The position numbers and the translations under genes are program-made. This document shows, in pieces, positions 17,173-26,864 of a stretch of DNA of 64,000 nt. Under the pieces are notes generated by a model. The model did not search any database. It worked only from the letters and a program-made list of their open reading frames with translations, and had not been told where the DNA came from. Origin of the DNA: an uncultured Clostridia bacterium (GTDB lineage Bacteria; Bacillota; Clostridia; UMGS1810); contig CAKSPF010000001.1 in the NCBI GenBank assembly GCA_934481345.1, forward strand, positions 310,001 through 374,000, given 5' to 3'. The first letter of the stretch is position 1; each line of letters starts with the position of its first letter.

Positions 17173-20100
17173 TTATTTGTTTAAAGCGTCGGTATATCTC
17201 TTGATTACCGCTGCCGCTTCCGCACGGGTTGCGGTATCCGACGGTGCGAATGAACCGTCTGCATTGCCAATCATGAATTTCATGGAAACCGCTTTTTTAA
17301 CGGAATTAATATCCGATATTAAAGCTGTATCCGTAAACGAAACGTCTGCATAGTCATTTATTGCATTTTTGGTGTTTTCATAGCAGTCCACGAGCATTTT
17401 GCACATTTCCTCACGGGTGATTTTGTCATTCGGTCTGAAGTTATCTCCTGCGGAAATAACGCCTGCCTTAATGCCTGCCGCGCAGGACTCGGCATACCAT
17501 TCGTCTGCCGGTACGTCTGCAATTTCGCCGTTATAGGCTGCGCCTTCTGTGCCTGCACATCTTACAAGAAGAGCAAGAAATTCAGCTCTTGTTATATCAT
17601 CCTCAGGTGCATAGCGTGATGCGCTAACGCCGTTGATTATTCCGTCCTTATTGAGCGAAAGAATTTCATTTTCAGCCCAGTGACCGTATGTATCAAAGAA
17701 TACATTTTCATCTTCAAGCTGCAAAGTTATCGAGTCATATGGGTCGATTGTTATCGAACCACCGACATTTTCACGGTTTCTGAGCTCATAAGCGTTTTCA
17801 ATGAGCTTATCATTAAAGTAAACCTTAACGGTTCTCGGTTCTTGACCGTAATTTGCAAGATTAAGAATAACTTTGCCGTCATTTACGCCGAGATTACATT
17901 CAACATATGGTTCAAATTCTCCGGTTTCGCTATTTAAGATTTTAACGTAGCCGATTCCGGCATTTCTGAATTCATCATAGAGCTTGCTCAAAAATTCAGG
18001 ATGCGTCATGTTGTCCATTGTCCAGCCGCTTCCTTTGTAGTCAATAATATGAGCTCTGCTCATAATGTAATCTACAAGTTCCTTGTCATGTTCCTGATTT
18101 CGGTCGTCTTTTAAGAGAACATCGTCGCTCATTGCAATGAGGTATCCGCCGTTATCAACATAATTCTTAAGGTCGTCTAACATTTTGCGAGTTATGTAAA
18201 CAGTATCAGGAATGATAACCGCCTTAAAATCTGTCGTGTCAACAGGCAGAGTTTCTACAATAAATCTTGGCTTGTTTCCAAGAAAGAACGTATTTTGATA
18301 CGCTTCGTATGACGCATGCGGACCGGAAATGTTTGAGAGCCAGTCTGCAGTAGATGCCACAATGCCTACATTAGCAGGCTCGTTAACCAACGATGCAATT
18401 TCATACGCAAGTCTGTTTAAGTCAAGAGAAGCATGACTGATTTGCTGTATGGCATCAGGACGGTAAGCGTATGAATCCATAAGCGCACTGTTGCCTTTGA
18501 TTCTTGCGAAAATCCACATGTCGGATATAGCTCTTCCGTGTATTGCACCCTGGTATATAGCCTGAGCACAGTAAGGTGCAAGATATGACGGATAAAAGTT
18601 GGATGAACTATCCTGTATAAAGTGATCTTCGGCGTCAACAACGGGGAGGTTTCTGAAACTGCTCATGTAGTCGTACCAGTAAAGCTTCGCCATATCTTCC
18701 AGACCATCGGTAAGGAAGTTGTTGTAGTCGCAGCCATTGAGATCTATAAAGTCATAGTCTTCAAGACCTGTTCCGGCAATCATACTGATAGGCTCGTTGT
18801 ATGAACGCGTCCAGCCGAATATCTTAAGCGATACCGGAATATCAGGCGCCAGTTCATGGCATATGTCCGCTATAAATTTGTGCCACTCAGCAAAAACTTC
18901 GTTGTTGAACTCAAAAATATCAACGGTTTTTGCCGTATCTGTTTCCGTTCTTGAAAGCGGAACTTCGCTGAACGAAGTATAATTTGTTCCGTATGCCTGA
19001 TTAAGAGCACCGATGTCGCCATTGTATGTTTTTTCAAGCCATTCCTGCCACGGAACTGTGTAAAAATCAGGAATAAACGTCACATCATACTGCGCTTCAT
19101 TTGAAATTATAAAGTTGCTGATACACTTGTAGTCCTTAATCAGCGGAATAGCCGTTCTAAGGAACTTTTCATATATTTCGCGTATTATCGGGTGGCTTAC
19201 GTTGTACTGCGTAAATGAACCCGGTTTAGGATGCTGAAGTCCGTTCTTCTTTACTATATTAGTAAAAAACATATGCGGACTTAACAGATAAGTTACATTG
19301 ATATTGTTTTCATCGCAGTAGTCAAGATACGCTATATTTCTCTTAAACCAGTCTGTGTTAAGGTCAAATTTGAGCGCATCCGGATTGCCGTAATTTACAA
19401 AGCTGCCGTCAACAACAAGCTCCGGTGCGTCCGAAACACCAACCTCTTTAAGTGAAATATTGCTGAAGTAAACGCCGTCCGCCGGTCCGTCAACAAATAA
19501 ACGAATCATAGTTGTCGGTGTGTTGAATACATATTCATGATAAAACTCTGTCCACTCCATGTTGCTTTCGTTCGTCCACGAAATTCTTTCTTCGTAGCCC
19601 TTGGCGGATACCGCAAAACTCGTGGCATTTTCCGCCTTAACCTTGCCGTAGAAACCGTATTTTTTTCCGGGTTCTACATTTATTGTCTGATTGATTGTAA
19701 AGAACTGGTTTGGTGTAACTTCTGAACGGTAATTTACCTTAACAGCACTGGAATTTTCATCCGGTCCTTCATCTATAACTTTATAATCAAGCTGCGGACT
19801 GCTGTGATACTGAAACTCCCATTTGTCATCACTTACCATAATGCTGTTCGGTCCTATTTCTTCAGCAGTGGTGTTATATCCGAGTGCACTGTAGTATTGA
19901 AGATCTTCTTCTATTTCCTTCACATTGTGTGAGGCATGCATGCCGCCTACAAAGAATACGGGACGCTTTTCGCGCTTTCCGTCAAGCTCTGTCATAGCAT
20001 ACATAAGCTGACCGTCAATTTCAACATCACTTGTCACATATCTCGGAACACGAGCAGGCTCTTTTTCGCCGGCAAGGTAAGATTCGAGATTTGCTTTGGC

Positions 20101-21882
20101 ATTCTGATAAATATTTTCGAGGATTTCATCATTCAGGTGCATGCGGTACATTTCGTCCCAATTATAATCCTCAATAACGTCATAAGAAAGCCTTCTTAAA
20201 ACTTCCTGATCAACAATTTCATATTCGGGGATCATGCCTTTTGCCTTGCAGCGGTCAATTAACTCCTGAATTTCTTCGGCGCGCTTAGTGAGCTTTGCGG
20301 CAAGCGCATATGCAAATTCCTTGTCGGCAGGCTTCTTCTGCACTTCGGTGCTTACAGTCGATGTAACAGTGTCGCCGTCAAAGCTTACGTCAACTGTCAG
20401 TGATTGCTTGCCCACCTCATCGTATACCCTTACGATTTCTTTTCTGATACCTTCATGGGCAGGAACGGAAATATGCTTGCTTTCTCCGGTGATAGAATCT
20501 TTAACTGTAAATACCTTCTCTTCATCGCCGCTGTTTACAATGAAATAGTTAAACTTAGTTTCCTCGTTAAGAAGCGATGTTGCGTCGGTTTGAGCCCATG
20601 AATACCATGTTTTTGAATTTTCGTCCACGATTTCCATAAGCGGAAATTCTTTGTTGGTCTTTCCTACTGCAATACCCGGCGCAAGTTCAAGTACATACCG
20701 TCTGCCCGAGCCGTCATTATCGCACACGAGGAAATCCAGAAGGAACTCTTTCGGTCGTTTTTCATATTTAAGATTCCACGGTATACGTGCTTCGTAAATA
20801 GTTTTGTTTTCAATTCGCGAACCGCGAAATTCAATCTTTTCTCTTTGCTCTGCGCTGAATCCTATACCCCATACCTCACCTATCTGCGTATCGGGATCAA
20901 ATGTAAGACCAATCTCGTTTCCGTAGTTCTCGTCGGGTGTAGAGATTGTCAGCTGAATACAGTCGCCTGTCCAGTACGTTTCGTTTGTTTCGTACTTGTA
21001 CACGTCATCGAGTACCTCGATGTATAAATAGAGATTATCTTCATCGTGGGCAAACTTTGCCTCAGCCGTAATATCCTTTATACCACCGGTTTCAAAACTG
21101 AGATACTGAGACGGAATCGCCGGCATCTTCATTGCAGGATAGTTTTCCCAGTCATCGCCCGACGCGTCTATCGTTATATCCTTTGCAGGATATACAGGCA
21201 TATACTTGAAAGCGCCTCTTATGCTCTCTATGGTTTCCTGCTTAAACGAAGACGACTTCATGATTTTATTATATAGGTCAACCGTGCTCTGATCGAGCGC
21301 TTCTACCCTCTCGTAAACTTCACCGTCATCTGAAGGCGCCTGAATCGACGCATCATCAAAAGTGCCGTTAGAAACTATGCTTTTGCCCGTTTCATGGTCT
21401 ATAACCTTTAAGTCATCAACCCACATCATGCCGGGGCCTTCAAGAAGATATGACATTTCTGCGCTGCCGGTAGCAGTTGCCACATATGTGAAGCTGAAGC
21501 TGTTCCAGTCATATTTGGTGCCATAGCTTGTGAGACTGCAGCGTTTAGCCCAGTTCTCCGGCAGAAATATTGCCGTTTGAGCATGGTCAATTTTAACCTT
21601 CATTGAAATATCATATTTCTTGCCCTTTACCATGCTTACACGAGTTATGGCACGGGTAAACACATTTCCAATAGCCGGACTTTCATTGATTATCTTAAGA
21701 GAAGAAGTACCACCGGAATATGTATCATGGTCAAGCGCCCACGAACCTTTTGCATTATTCGGAAGGCTCAGACTCCAGCCGTCCGTGCCGGAGGCGTCCG
21801 CATATGCGGTGAAAGTAACCGCACATATACAAGCCGTAAGCAAAAGGCATGTGTGCAATAATACCTTTGTTAATTTACTCAT
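17173..21882 (-). CDS. Cell-surface GH42-like glycosidase with CBMs and three SLH domains
   Basis: A 1569-aa protein. The signal peptide (~1-29) is followed by a CenC-like CBM (~35-175), a CBM9/DOMON-like domain (~233-418, starting DITIDASGDDWENYPAM), a helical linker (~515-605) and a TIM barrel. The barrel has an inserted CenC-like CBM at ~690-815, probable acid/base Glu929 in IISNEAQYDV and probable nucleophile Glu1085 in VVDAEDHFIQD. A GH42M-like segment (~1165-1290) follows. Three SLH domains (~1395-1569, e.g. DITRAEFLALLVRC) anchor it to cell-wall polymer. It is paralogous to the next gene along its catalytic half. It probably attacks extracellular glycan at the cell surface before import; the linkage cut is unknown. 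Confidence 0.82.
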   Translation of the reverse strand: MSKLTKVLLHTCLLLTACICAVTFTAYADASGTDGWSLSLPNNAKGSWALDHDTYSGGTSSLKIINESPAIGNVFTRAITRVSMVKGKKYDISMKVKIDHAQTAIFLPENWAKRCSLTSYGTKYDWNSFSFTYVATATGSAEMSYLLEGPGMMWVDDLKVIDHETGKSIVSNGTFDDASIQAPSDDGEVYERVEALDQSTVDLYNKIMKSSSFKQETIESIRGAFKYMPVYPAKDITIDASGDDWENYPAMKMPAIPSQYLSFETGGIKDITAEAKFAHDEDNLYLYIEVLDDVYKYETNETYWTGDCIQLTISTPDENYGNEIGLTFDPDTQIGEVWGIGFSAEQREKIEFRGSRIENKTIYEARIPWNLKYEKRPKEFLLDFLVCDNDGSGRRYVLELAPGIAVGKTNKEFPLMEIVDENSKTWYSWAQTDATSLLNEETKFNYFIVNSGDEEKVFTVKDSITGESKHISVPAHEGIRKEIVRVYDEVGKQSLTVDVSFDGDTVTSTVSTEVQKKPADKEFAYALAAKLTKRAEEIQELIDRCKAKGMIPEYEIVDQEVLRRLSYDVIEDYNWDEMYRMHLNDEILENIYQNAKANLESYLAGEKEPARVPRYVTSDVEIDGQLMYAMTELDGKREKRPVFFVGGMHASHNVKEIEEDLQYYSALGYNTTAEEIGPNSIMVSDDKWEFQYHSSPQLDYKVIDEGPDENSSAVKVNYRSEVTPNQFFTINQTINVEPGKKYGFYGKVKAENATSFAVSAKGYEERISWTNESNMEWTEFYHEYVFNTPTTMIRLFVDGPADGVYFSNISLKEVGVSDAPELVVDGSFVNYGNPDALKFDLNTDWFKRNIAYLDYCDENNINVTYLLSPHMFFTNIVKKNGLQHPKPGSFTQYNVSHPIIREIYEKFLRTAIPLIKDYKCISNFIISNEAQYDVTFIPDFYTVPWQEWLEKTYNGDIGALNQAYGTNYTSFSEVPLSRTETDTAKTVDIFEFNNEVFAEWHKFIADICHELAPDIPVSLKIFGWTRSYNEPISMIAGTGLEDYDFIDLNGCDYNNFLTDGLEDMAKLYWYDYMSSFRNLPVVDAEDHFIQDSSSNFYPSYLAPYCAQAIYQGAIHGRAISDMWIFARIKGNSALMDSYAYRPDAIQQISHASLDLNRLAYEIASLVNEPANVGIVASTADWLSNISGPHASYEAYQNTFFLGNKPRFIVETLPVDTTDFKAVIIPDTVYITRKMLDDLKNYVDNGGYLIAMSDDVLLKDDRNQEHDKELVDYIMSRAHIIDYKGSGWTMDNMTHPEFLSKLYDEFRNAGIGYVKILNSETGEFEPYVECNLGVNDGKVILNLANYGQEPRTVKVYFNDKLIENAYELRNRENVGGSITIDPYDSITLQLEDENVFFDTYGHWAENEILSLNKDGIINGVSASRYAPEDDITRAEFLALLVRCAGTEGAAYNGEIADVPADEWYAESCAAGIKAGVISAGDNFRPNDKITREEMCKMLVDCYENTKNAINDYADVSFTDTALISDINSVKKAVSMKFMIGNADGSFAPSDTATRAEAAAVIKRYTDALNK

Positions 21883-21948
21883 AAAAATTCCTTTCCTTTG
21901 CGATGCTTATAAAAACTGAAATTAAACAACTAACAGAATTTTTGTTTG

Positions 21949-21977
21949 CCGTGCCGGGCGGCTTTTGCCCGGCACGG
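21949..21977 (-). promoter_or_regulatory. GC-rich intercistronic stem-loop
   Basis: CCGTGCCGGGC (21949-21959) pairs perfectly with GCCCGGCACGG (21967-21977). On the minus strand the hairpin is followed by CAAACAAAAATTC rather than a run of U. It separates the triple-repeat CBM gene from the large SLH-anchored enzyme. Partial read-through control or mRNA protection is possible. Confidence 0.6.
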
Positions 21978-22006
21978 TAAAACTATTGCAATGTCAAGCT
22001 TTTTTA

Positions 22007-24724
22007 TTATTCTGTAATGAAATCAGATTCGCTTATAGGATTAATGGTGTCCATACCGTCCCAATAGAATATCTTGATTTTGTAATCTCCGCTGTCGAGT
22101 GCCGGTATGTCAAACTGAGCTGTAAATTCGTCTGCCGGAATAAATGCGGAGGTCGCATTCATGCTCTTGTTCTTTGCAACAGCGCTGTCTTTGAGCGTTG
22201 TGCCGTCATACAGAGCAAATATTACGCACGGAGCGAAGTTGTTCATTGTATAGTTCTTTATTCTTGCACTTACATTAACTTTGCCTGCCTGAAGCGAGGT
22301 TATCGGTGTTTCTTCTTCACCGGAAACGAGGTAATATTCCGGTTCAAGCACGCTGTAGGTAAGCTCGAAGTCGCCGTTTCTTACTACGTTATCGCCATAT
22401 GTGCCGCCAAACGGATCCTTAGGCCTTACAGCTATATCGTCAAATGACAGGCAACCCTCTGCGCTGTCGGTAAGGAAGATCAGCTCAACCTCATAGGTGC
22501 TTCCGTCAGAAGTATACGGTGAGTAAAATTCCTTTCCGCATTTGTCACATTTAATACCATCAAGAGTATCTGTATATGTCTTCCAATCGATGTTTGTGAG
22601 ATTATAGCCGTTTGCTATAGGCTCAAAGCGATGTGATGTACCACCTGTCGTTCCGTCTGCACATTTATGACTGTACTGCATCATTACCGTAAACCAGTTT
22701 ACATTTTCAAATTTTGCCTTAAAGCTCAGATCATAATCCGTATCAGCATTAAGGGTTATTTTCTGACGGAAAGACGGGAACTGACCGTTTGCTTTCGGGA
22801 AGTTTGTGTACATCTTCATAACCGTGCTGCCGTTATCCTGCGCAAGACGGAAATCGGACTGTGATTTTCTTTCCAACGACCAGTCGCCGATATTAGCTAC
22901 CACGCCGTAAGCGTCCGGAGTACCTTTTGTTGTGTATTCCACAGCGTCCTTGCCGGCAATTTTTTCTGCAAGCTTAAATGTATATTCTCTGCCTACTACA
23001 AGATTGGGTATGCTTATTACATTAAATGCGCCTGCCGTCAAATCGGGAGTGCAGTTGTATTCAGTACCGTCCATATAGAGCTTGTAGCTTTCTATAGTGC
23101 CGACATCCGGATTCTTCCACGAAGCCTTAAGACCGCATGGATTGTCTGTATCCGGAGTAGCAAGGAAATTGATAACGCCGGTTCTTATTTTTGTTACGCT
23201 TTCAAAATCGTCAGAGAATAACACATTGTTGTTTGTATCACTAATCTTGAAATCGTCAACATAGAAGCTGTCAGGATTCCAGAAACGCAGACCTACTCTG
23301 CTCCATCCCGTAACAGTAAATTGCGCCGTCCATTTGTACCAACCGTTTCCGGCATCTGTCTTATTAAGCTGATGGTCCCACAATCCGGCGTTTCCGTCGT
23401 AAGACCACAATAAAAAGTTCTGGCTGATTTTTGTAGTGTAAAATTCAACATTTAAAACCGTACCCGGGTTATATCTATCCGGTGTCACAAGATGCAGCTG
23501 TGTATTCGGACCTGCTGCCGGATTATAGAAATATGCGCTGTGCGTACCGGCGTGAGCAAATCTATCGATTGGTTCTATAAATGCACCGTGTTGCGCATTC
23601 CAATCGGGAACCATTGCAACCATTTTGTCAAAAGAATACTTATTTTCTGCTTTTTTGAAAACCGACGATTCAAAATCGTCAAAAAAGAGAACATTGCCTG
23701 AAGCATCGCTTATTTTGAAGTCATCAATGTAGAAATCGTCCGGAGCCCAGAATCTTAATCCAAGTCGACTTAAACCTACAACTTTTGTATCTAAGCTATG
23801 TTTCCACCAACCATTGCCCATATATGTACCGTTATTTATTGATTCCCATTGAAGTATTCCATTGCCCTCATGCGACCAAATCAAATATACGCTAGAAGAT
23901 GAGGTGGTGTAAAACTCTATTTTCACATTTGTATCTGGATTAAACTTTGTGGGAGCAAGCAAATGTATCTGCTGTCCGGCAACATCTTCTTTCATATAAA
24001 AATGTGCGGACATCTTACCGTTGTATGACACTCTGTCTGTAGGTTCTATAAACGTACCTTTCTCAGCAATTTGAGCAGATGTAGCTTCAACAGTCATTTT
24101 ATTAAATGAATATGCATCGTCGGCTGTATCATTAATCATCGATACAAATCCGTAATCAAAAGGATCATAATATTTCAATTCCCCGGTATTAGCATCGGAA
24201 ATTTTGAAATTATCAACATACATATCTGCAGCAGTCCAAAAACGCAGAGTATAATTAGCATTTCCCATTCCTGTTAGATTTTGTTTTGAATACTTGTACC
24301 AACCGTCACCGGCATCTGTAATATTCCAATTAGCCGCTTCTACAATCTGTCTGTTATTATATACGCAGAATGCTATTGGTCCTCTGTTTTCACCTTTTAC
24401 CAAAAATTCTACATTATATGAATTAGCAGCATCTAAAGCTAATGTCAACGTAGCTAATTCATGCCACACTCCCCCAACTTCCTGTTTGTTATAAAGGTGA
24501 GCACTGCAACCTTTTGAACCGTAACGAACCGTATCGGTCGGTTCAATAAAAGCATTCTCGGTAGTTGTGCTTGAAGTACCGTTAGCAAGATGCACAAGAC
24601 TTTGCCTAAATTTGTATTTGCCTTCTACCGGCAAAGCAGTGTCAGCTTGCGATGTTATCGGCATCACCGTAAGCAACATAAGCATTGCCAACAACAAACT
24701 AAAAATCTTTTTCGTTTTTTTCAT
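22007..24724 (-). CDS. Secreted multi-CBM protein with three internal repeats
   Basis: A 905-aa protein from ATG 24724, 8 nt after AAAGGAG; a GTG at 24733 overlaps the ribosome binding site. After the signal peptide (~1-28) come three ~150-residue repeats (about 37-190, 195-350, 355-510). Each starts with FIEP(T/I)D and ends in a FYVDDFKISD-type strand, as in CenC/CBM4-like jelly rolls. An Fn3-like domain (~515-600), a fourth jelly roll (~610-760) containing a CxxC pair (KCDKCGKEFY) and a C-terminal Ig-like domain follow. No catalytic domain or SLH anchor is seen. It probably binds glycan outside the cell as a partner of the enzymes in the operon. Exact CBM families are not certain. Confidence 0.7.
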   Translation of the reverse strand: MKKTKKIFSLLLAMLMLLTVMPITSQADTALPVEGKYKFRQSLVHLANGTSSTTTENAFIEPTDTVRYGSKGCSAHLYNKQEVGGVWHELATLTLALDAANSYNVEFLVKGENRGPIAFCVYNNRQIVEAANWNITDAGDGWYKYSKQNLTGMGNANYTLRFWTAADMYVDNFKISDANTGELKYYDPFDYGFVSMINDTADDAYSFNKMTVEATSAQIAEKGTFIEPTDRVSYNGKMSAHFYMKEDVAGQQIHLLAPTKFNPDTNVKIEFYTTSSSSVYLIWSHEGNGILQWESINNGTYMGNGWWKHSLDTKVVGLSRLGLRFWAPDDFYIDDFKISDASGNVLFFDDFESSVFKKAENKYSFDKMVAMVPDWNAQHGAFIEPIDRFAHAGTHSAYFYNPAAGPNTQLHLVTPDRYNPGTVLNVEFYTTKISQNFLLWSYDGNAGLWDHQLNKTDAGNGWYKWTAQFTVTGWSRVGLRFWNPDSFYVDDFKISDTNNNVLFSDDFESVTKIRTGVINFLATPDTDNPCGLKASWKNPDVGTIESYKLYMDGTEYNCTPDLTAGAFNVISIPNLVVGREYTFKLAEKIAGKDAVEYTTKGTPDAYGVVANIGDWSLERKSQSDFRLAQDNGSTVMKMYTNFPKANGQFPSFRQKITLNADTDYDLSFKAKFENVNWFTVMMQYSHKCADGTTGGTSHRFEPIANGYNLTNIDWKTYTDTLDGIKCDKCGKEFYSPYTSDGSTYEVELIFLTDSAEGCLSFDDIAVRPKDPFGGTYGDNVVRNGDFELTYSVLEPEYYLVSGEEETPITSLQAGKVNVSARIKNYTMNNFAPCVIFALYDGTTLKDSAVAKNKSMNATSAFIPADEFTAQFDIPALDSGDYKIKIFYWDGMDTINPISESDFITE

Positions 24725-24801
24725 TTTTTGCACTCCTTTAATTATTTATTTTTATATATAAATTTATATATAACTAAATTAACTTAAATCGTTTAGGTGC
24801 A

Positions 24802-26853
24802 TTATTCCGCGTTGTCATAAACCACGGTGTCATAAACTCTGTTGAAATCCGCTCTCGAATCTACCACATATACCTCCAGATAGCTGCCGCAATCCTGCGG
24901 AACGTCGATAAGAATATCCTTTGCGGTATACGGAGCACGCTCGGAACGCTTTTTGACGCTTGACAAAGCTGAATATACCTTGATGCGTGTGTCGTCTTTA
25001 TCATAGAGAACCGCTATAATCTCAAATTCAAGATTTTCATCAAGCGCATTGTTCTTTGCGGAAACCGAGAGCTTATATGTACCTGCTCCGGTAATTTCCT
25101 TTACGGTTTTTGTGCCCAGTGTGAGCACGGGCTTTTCTATAACATAATCCGGCACGAGCGTAGTCACCGATACTTCTTCTTCCGCTCCGGGCACACGGTC
25201 GGTATTAAACGGTACAACCTTAAAGCTGTAATCCTTGCCGGTGCGAAGCCCCGTAAGTTTTAATGAGCTGATACCGTTTTCAAGTGTGCCGCGGTATTCG
25301 TAATTGTCAAAAACCTTTTGATATATATCCACTCCGCCAAAATCTGCTCCGGCATTTCTCCAGCTCAAATTAATGCCGCTGCTGTCGGCTTCTGCCGAGA
25401 GATTCTTTACTGAAGCTTCCTCCGCCTTGCAAAGCTCCTCGAAACCGCCGTCAGATATTAAGTTATCGCCTGTCGGCTGATCGTTTTCGTCAAGCTCAAA
25501 GCACTCCACGTCATCAATCCATATGCCCTCTGCGTAACCCTCATAGAACATCATGAGTATATTTTGACGATGATTTGCATCCGAGCCGTAGGTGTAGTCG
25601 TATTCAAAGTGTTTCCAGTCATATGTGCCGGTGGTATCGGGCAGGTTACGTCCGCTGCCGTCATCAAAGTTTGTAAACCAGAGTGTAGCATTAAACGGGC
25701 GGCTGGTATTTTCACCCTTAAGCCAGAATGAATATCTGTAGGTCTTGCCCTCCTCCATGGCAACGTTTTGTTTAAGCTGAACGTATATATTTCCGTTCAT
25801 ATTGTCGTCGCTTATAAGGCTGATGTTGGTAGCAAGCTTGAATGCCGCCTCACCGGTATGCGCCACGGTGGAATCGACGTATCCGGCTGACGGCACATAC
25901 TGATACTTGCCGCCTTCGTTATTGAAAAATGTCCATCTGCCGAAGGTTTTCTGCGATACCTTCGGGGCAGGATTGCCGCCGAGGTAGTATATGTAGTCTT
26001 CCTTATCGGTATAGGAAAATACAATCTTATATGTATAGCAAAATCCGCTTATCAGATCGTCAGCATAGTAGTAAATGATTTTTCCGCTTTCGGTTGAAAG
26101 CTCGTCCGTAAGCAATTCATTTTTGCCGTCGGTAACGTCATACACCTTTATCTTGCTGAGTGTGTCGGTTGATGGGTTTTTCCAGTTAAGCGAAGCGCTT
26201 GTATCTCTCTTTGTAAATCTCATTGACTTTGGCTGATACGGATTTGTGTCATACGGATCGTCGGGCAGCTCGCCGGGATCTTCAAAGTATTCTTCAAATC
26301 CGGGATCGTCAATCAGATTTTTGCCTGTGCCGTCTGCCGTAAGCGAAACATTATCTATAATGTAGCTTGCTATACGGCTGTAAAATCTGAATGAGAATGC
26401 ATTGTCACCGCCGTCATAATCAAATGAAGCGGAATACTTTTTCCAGTTTTTGCTTCCGTTCGGTGCGGACGCCGCTGTCTTATCCATATCCTCCGTATTG
26501 ATTACGGTGTTTCCTATATGAACTTCACCGCCGCCGCTCTGGCTGTTTTTGCGTACATAAAATTCCAGTGTATATCTGCCGGGCTGCAATTCGCCTGCAA
26601 GAGTATTTTTGATTTCTATATAGTTTGCATCATCTCTTGATACTGCCATGCACTTTACATTAAGCGCCATACTGCCGTCATATGATGCTGTATCGGAGAT
26701 ATGCGCGGCATAGTTTGATCTTTCGCTCTCCTGCTCAAAGCTGCCGTAGTATGATATGCTCCAGCTGTTGTCGCTATCGTCCGCATATACGGCAAAGGTG
26801 CATAATTGAAGCAGCATTGCTGCCAGTACGGCAAACGCAATATTTCTTTTCAT
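24802..26853 (-). CDS. Secreted CBM/fibronectin type III protein
   Basis: A 683-aa protein with a signal peptide (MKRNIAFAVLAAMLLQLCTF...). It has a CenC-like jelly roll (~27-190, closing with YIIDNVSLTADGTGKNLIDD), an Fn3 domain (~205-285, PKSMRFTKRDTSASLNW), a second jelly roll (~295-470, ending GIWIDDVECFEL), a second Fn3 (~480-560) and a C-terminal Ig-like region. No catalytic residues can be recognised. The gene starts 11 bp after the upstream gene ends, so they are co-transcribed. The repeated CBM-Fn3 plan suggests a glycan-binding scaffold or spacer at the surface, although nothing anchors it directly. Confidence 0.7.
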   Translation of the reverse strand: MKRNIAFAVLAAMLLQLCTFAVYADDSDNSWSISYYGSFEQESERSNYAAHISDTASYDGSMALNVKCMAVSRDDANYIEIKNTLAGELQPGRYTLEFYVRKNSQSGGGEVHIGNTVINTEDMDKTAASAPNGSKNWKKYSASFDYDGGDNAFSFRFYSRIASYIIDNVSLTADGTGKNLIDDPGFEEYFEDPGELPDDPYDTNPYQPKSMRFTKRDTSASLNWKNPSTDTLSKIKVYDVTDGKNELLTDELSTESGKIIYYYADDLISGFCYTYKIVFSYTDKEDYIYYLGGNPAPKVSQKTFGRWTFFNNEGGKYQYVPSAGYVDSTVAHTGEAAFKLATNISLISDDNMNGNIYVQLKQNVAMEEGKTYRYSFWLKGENTSRPFNATLWFTNFDDGSGRNLPDTTGTYDWKHFEYDYTYGSDANHRQNILMMFYEGYAEGIWIDDVECFELDENDQPTGDNLISDGGFEELCKAEEASVKNLSAEADSSGINLSWRNAGADFGGVDIYQKVFDNYEYRGTLENGISSLKLTGLRTGKDYSFKVVPFNTDRVPGAEEEVSVTTLVPDYVIEKPVLTLGTKTVKEITGAGTYKLSVSAKNNALDENLEFEIIAVLYDKDDTRIKVYSALSSVKKRSERAPYTAKDILIDVPQDCGSYLEVYVVDSRADFNRVYDTVVYDNAE

Positions 26854-26864
26854 GTTTTTCCTCC

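Noticed and set aside
21949..21977. Intrinsic terminator inside the glycan cluster
   Set aside because: The hairpin is strong but has no U-tract on the minus strand, and the next gene in the same direction has no evident promoter of its own.
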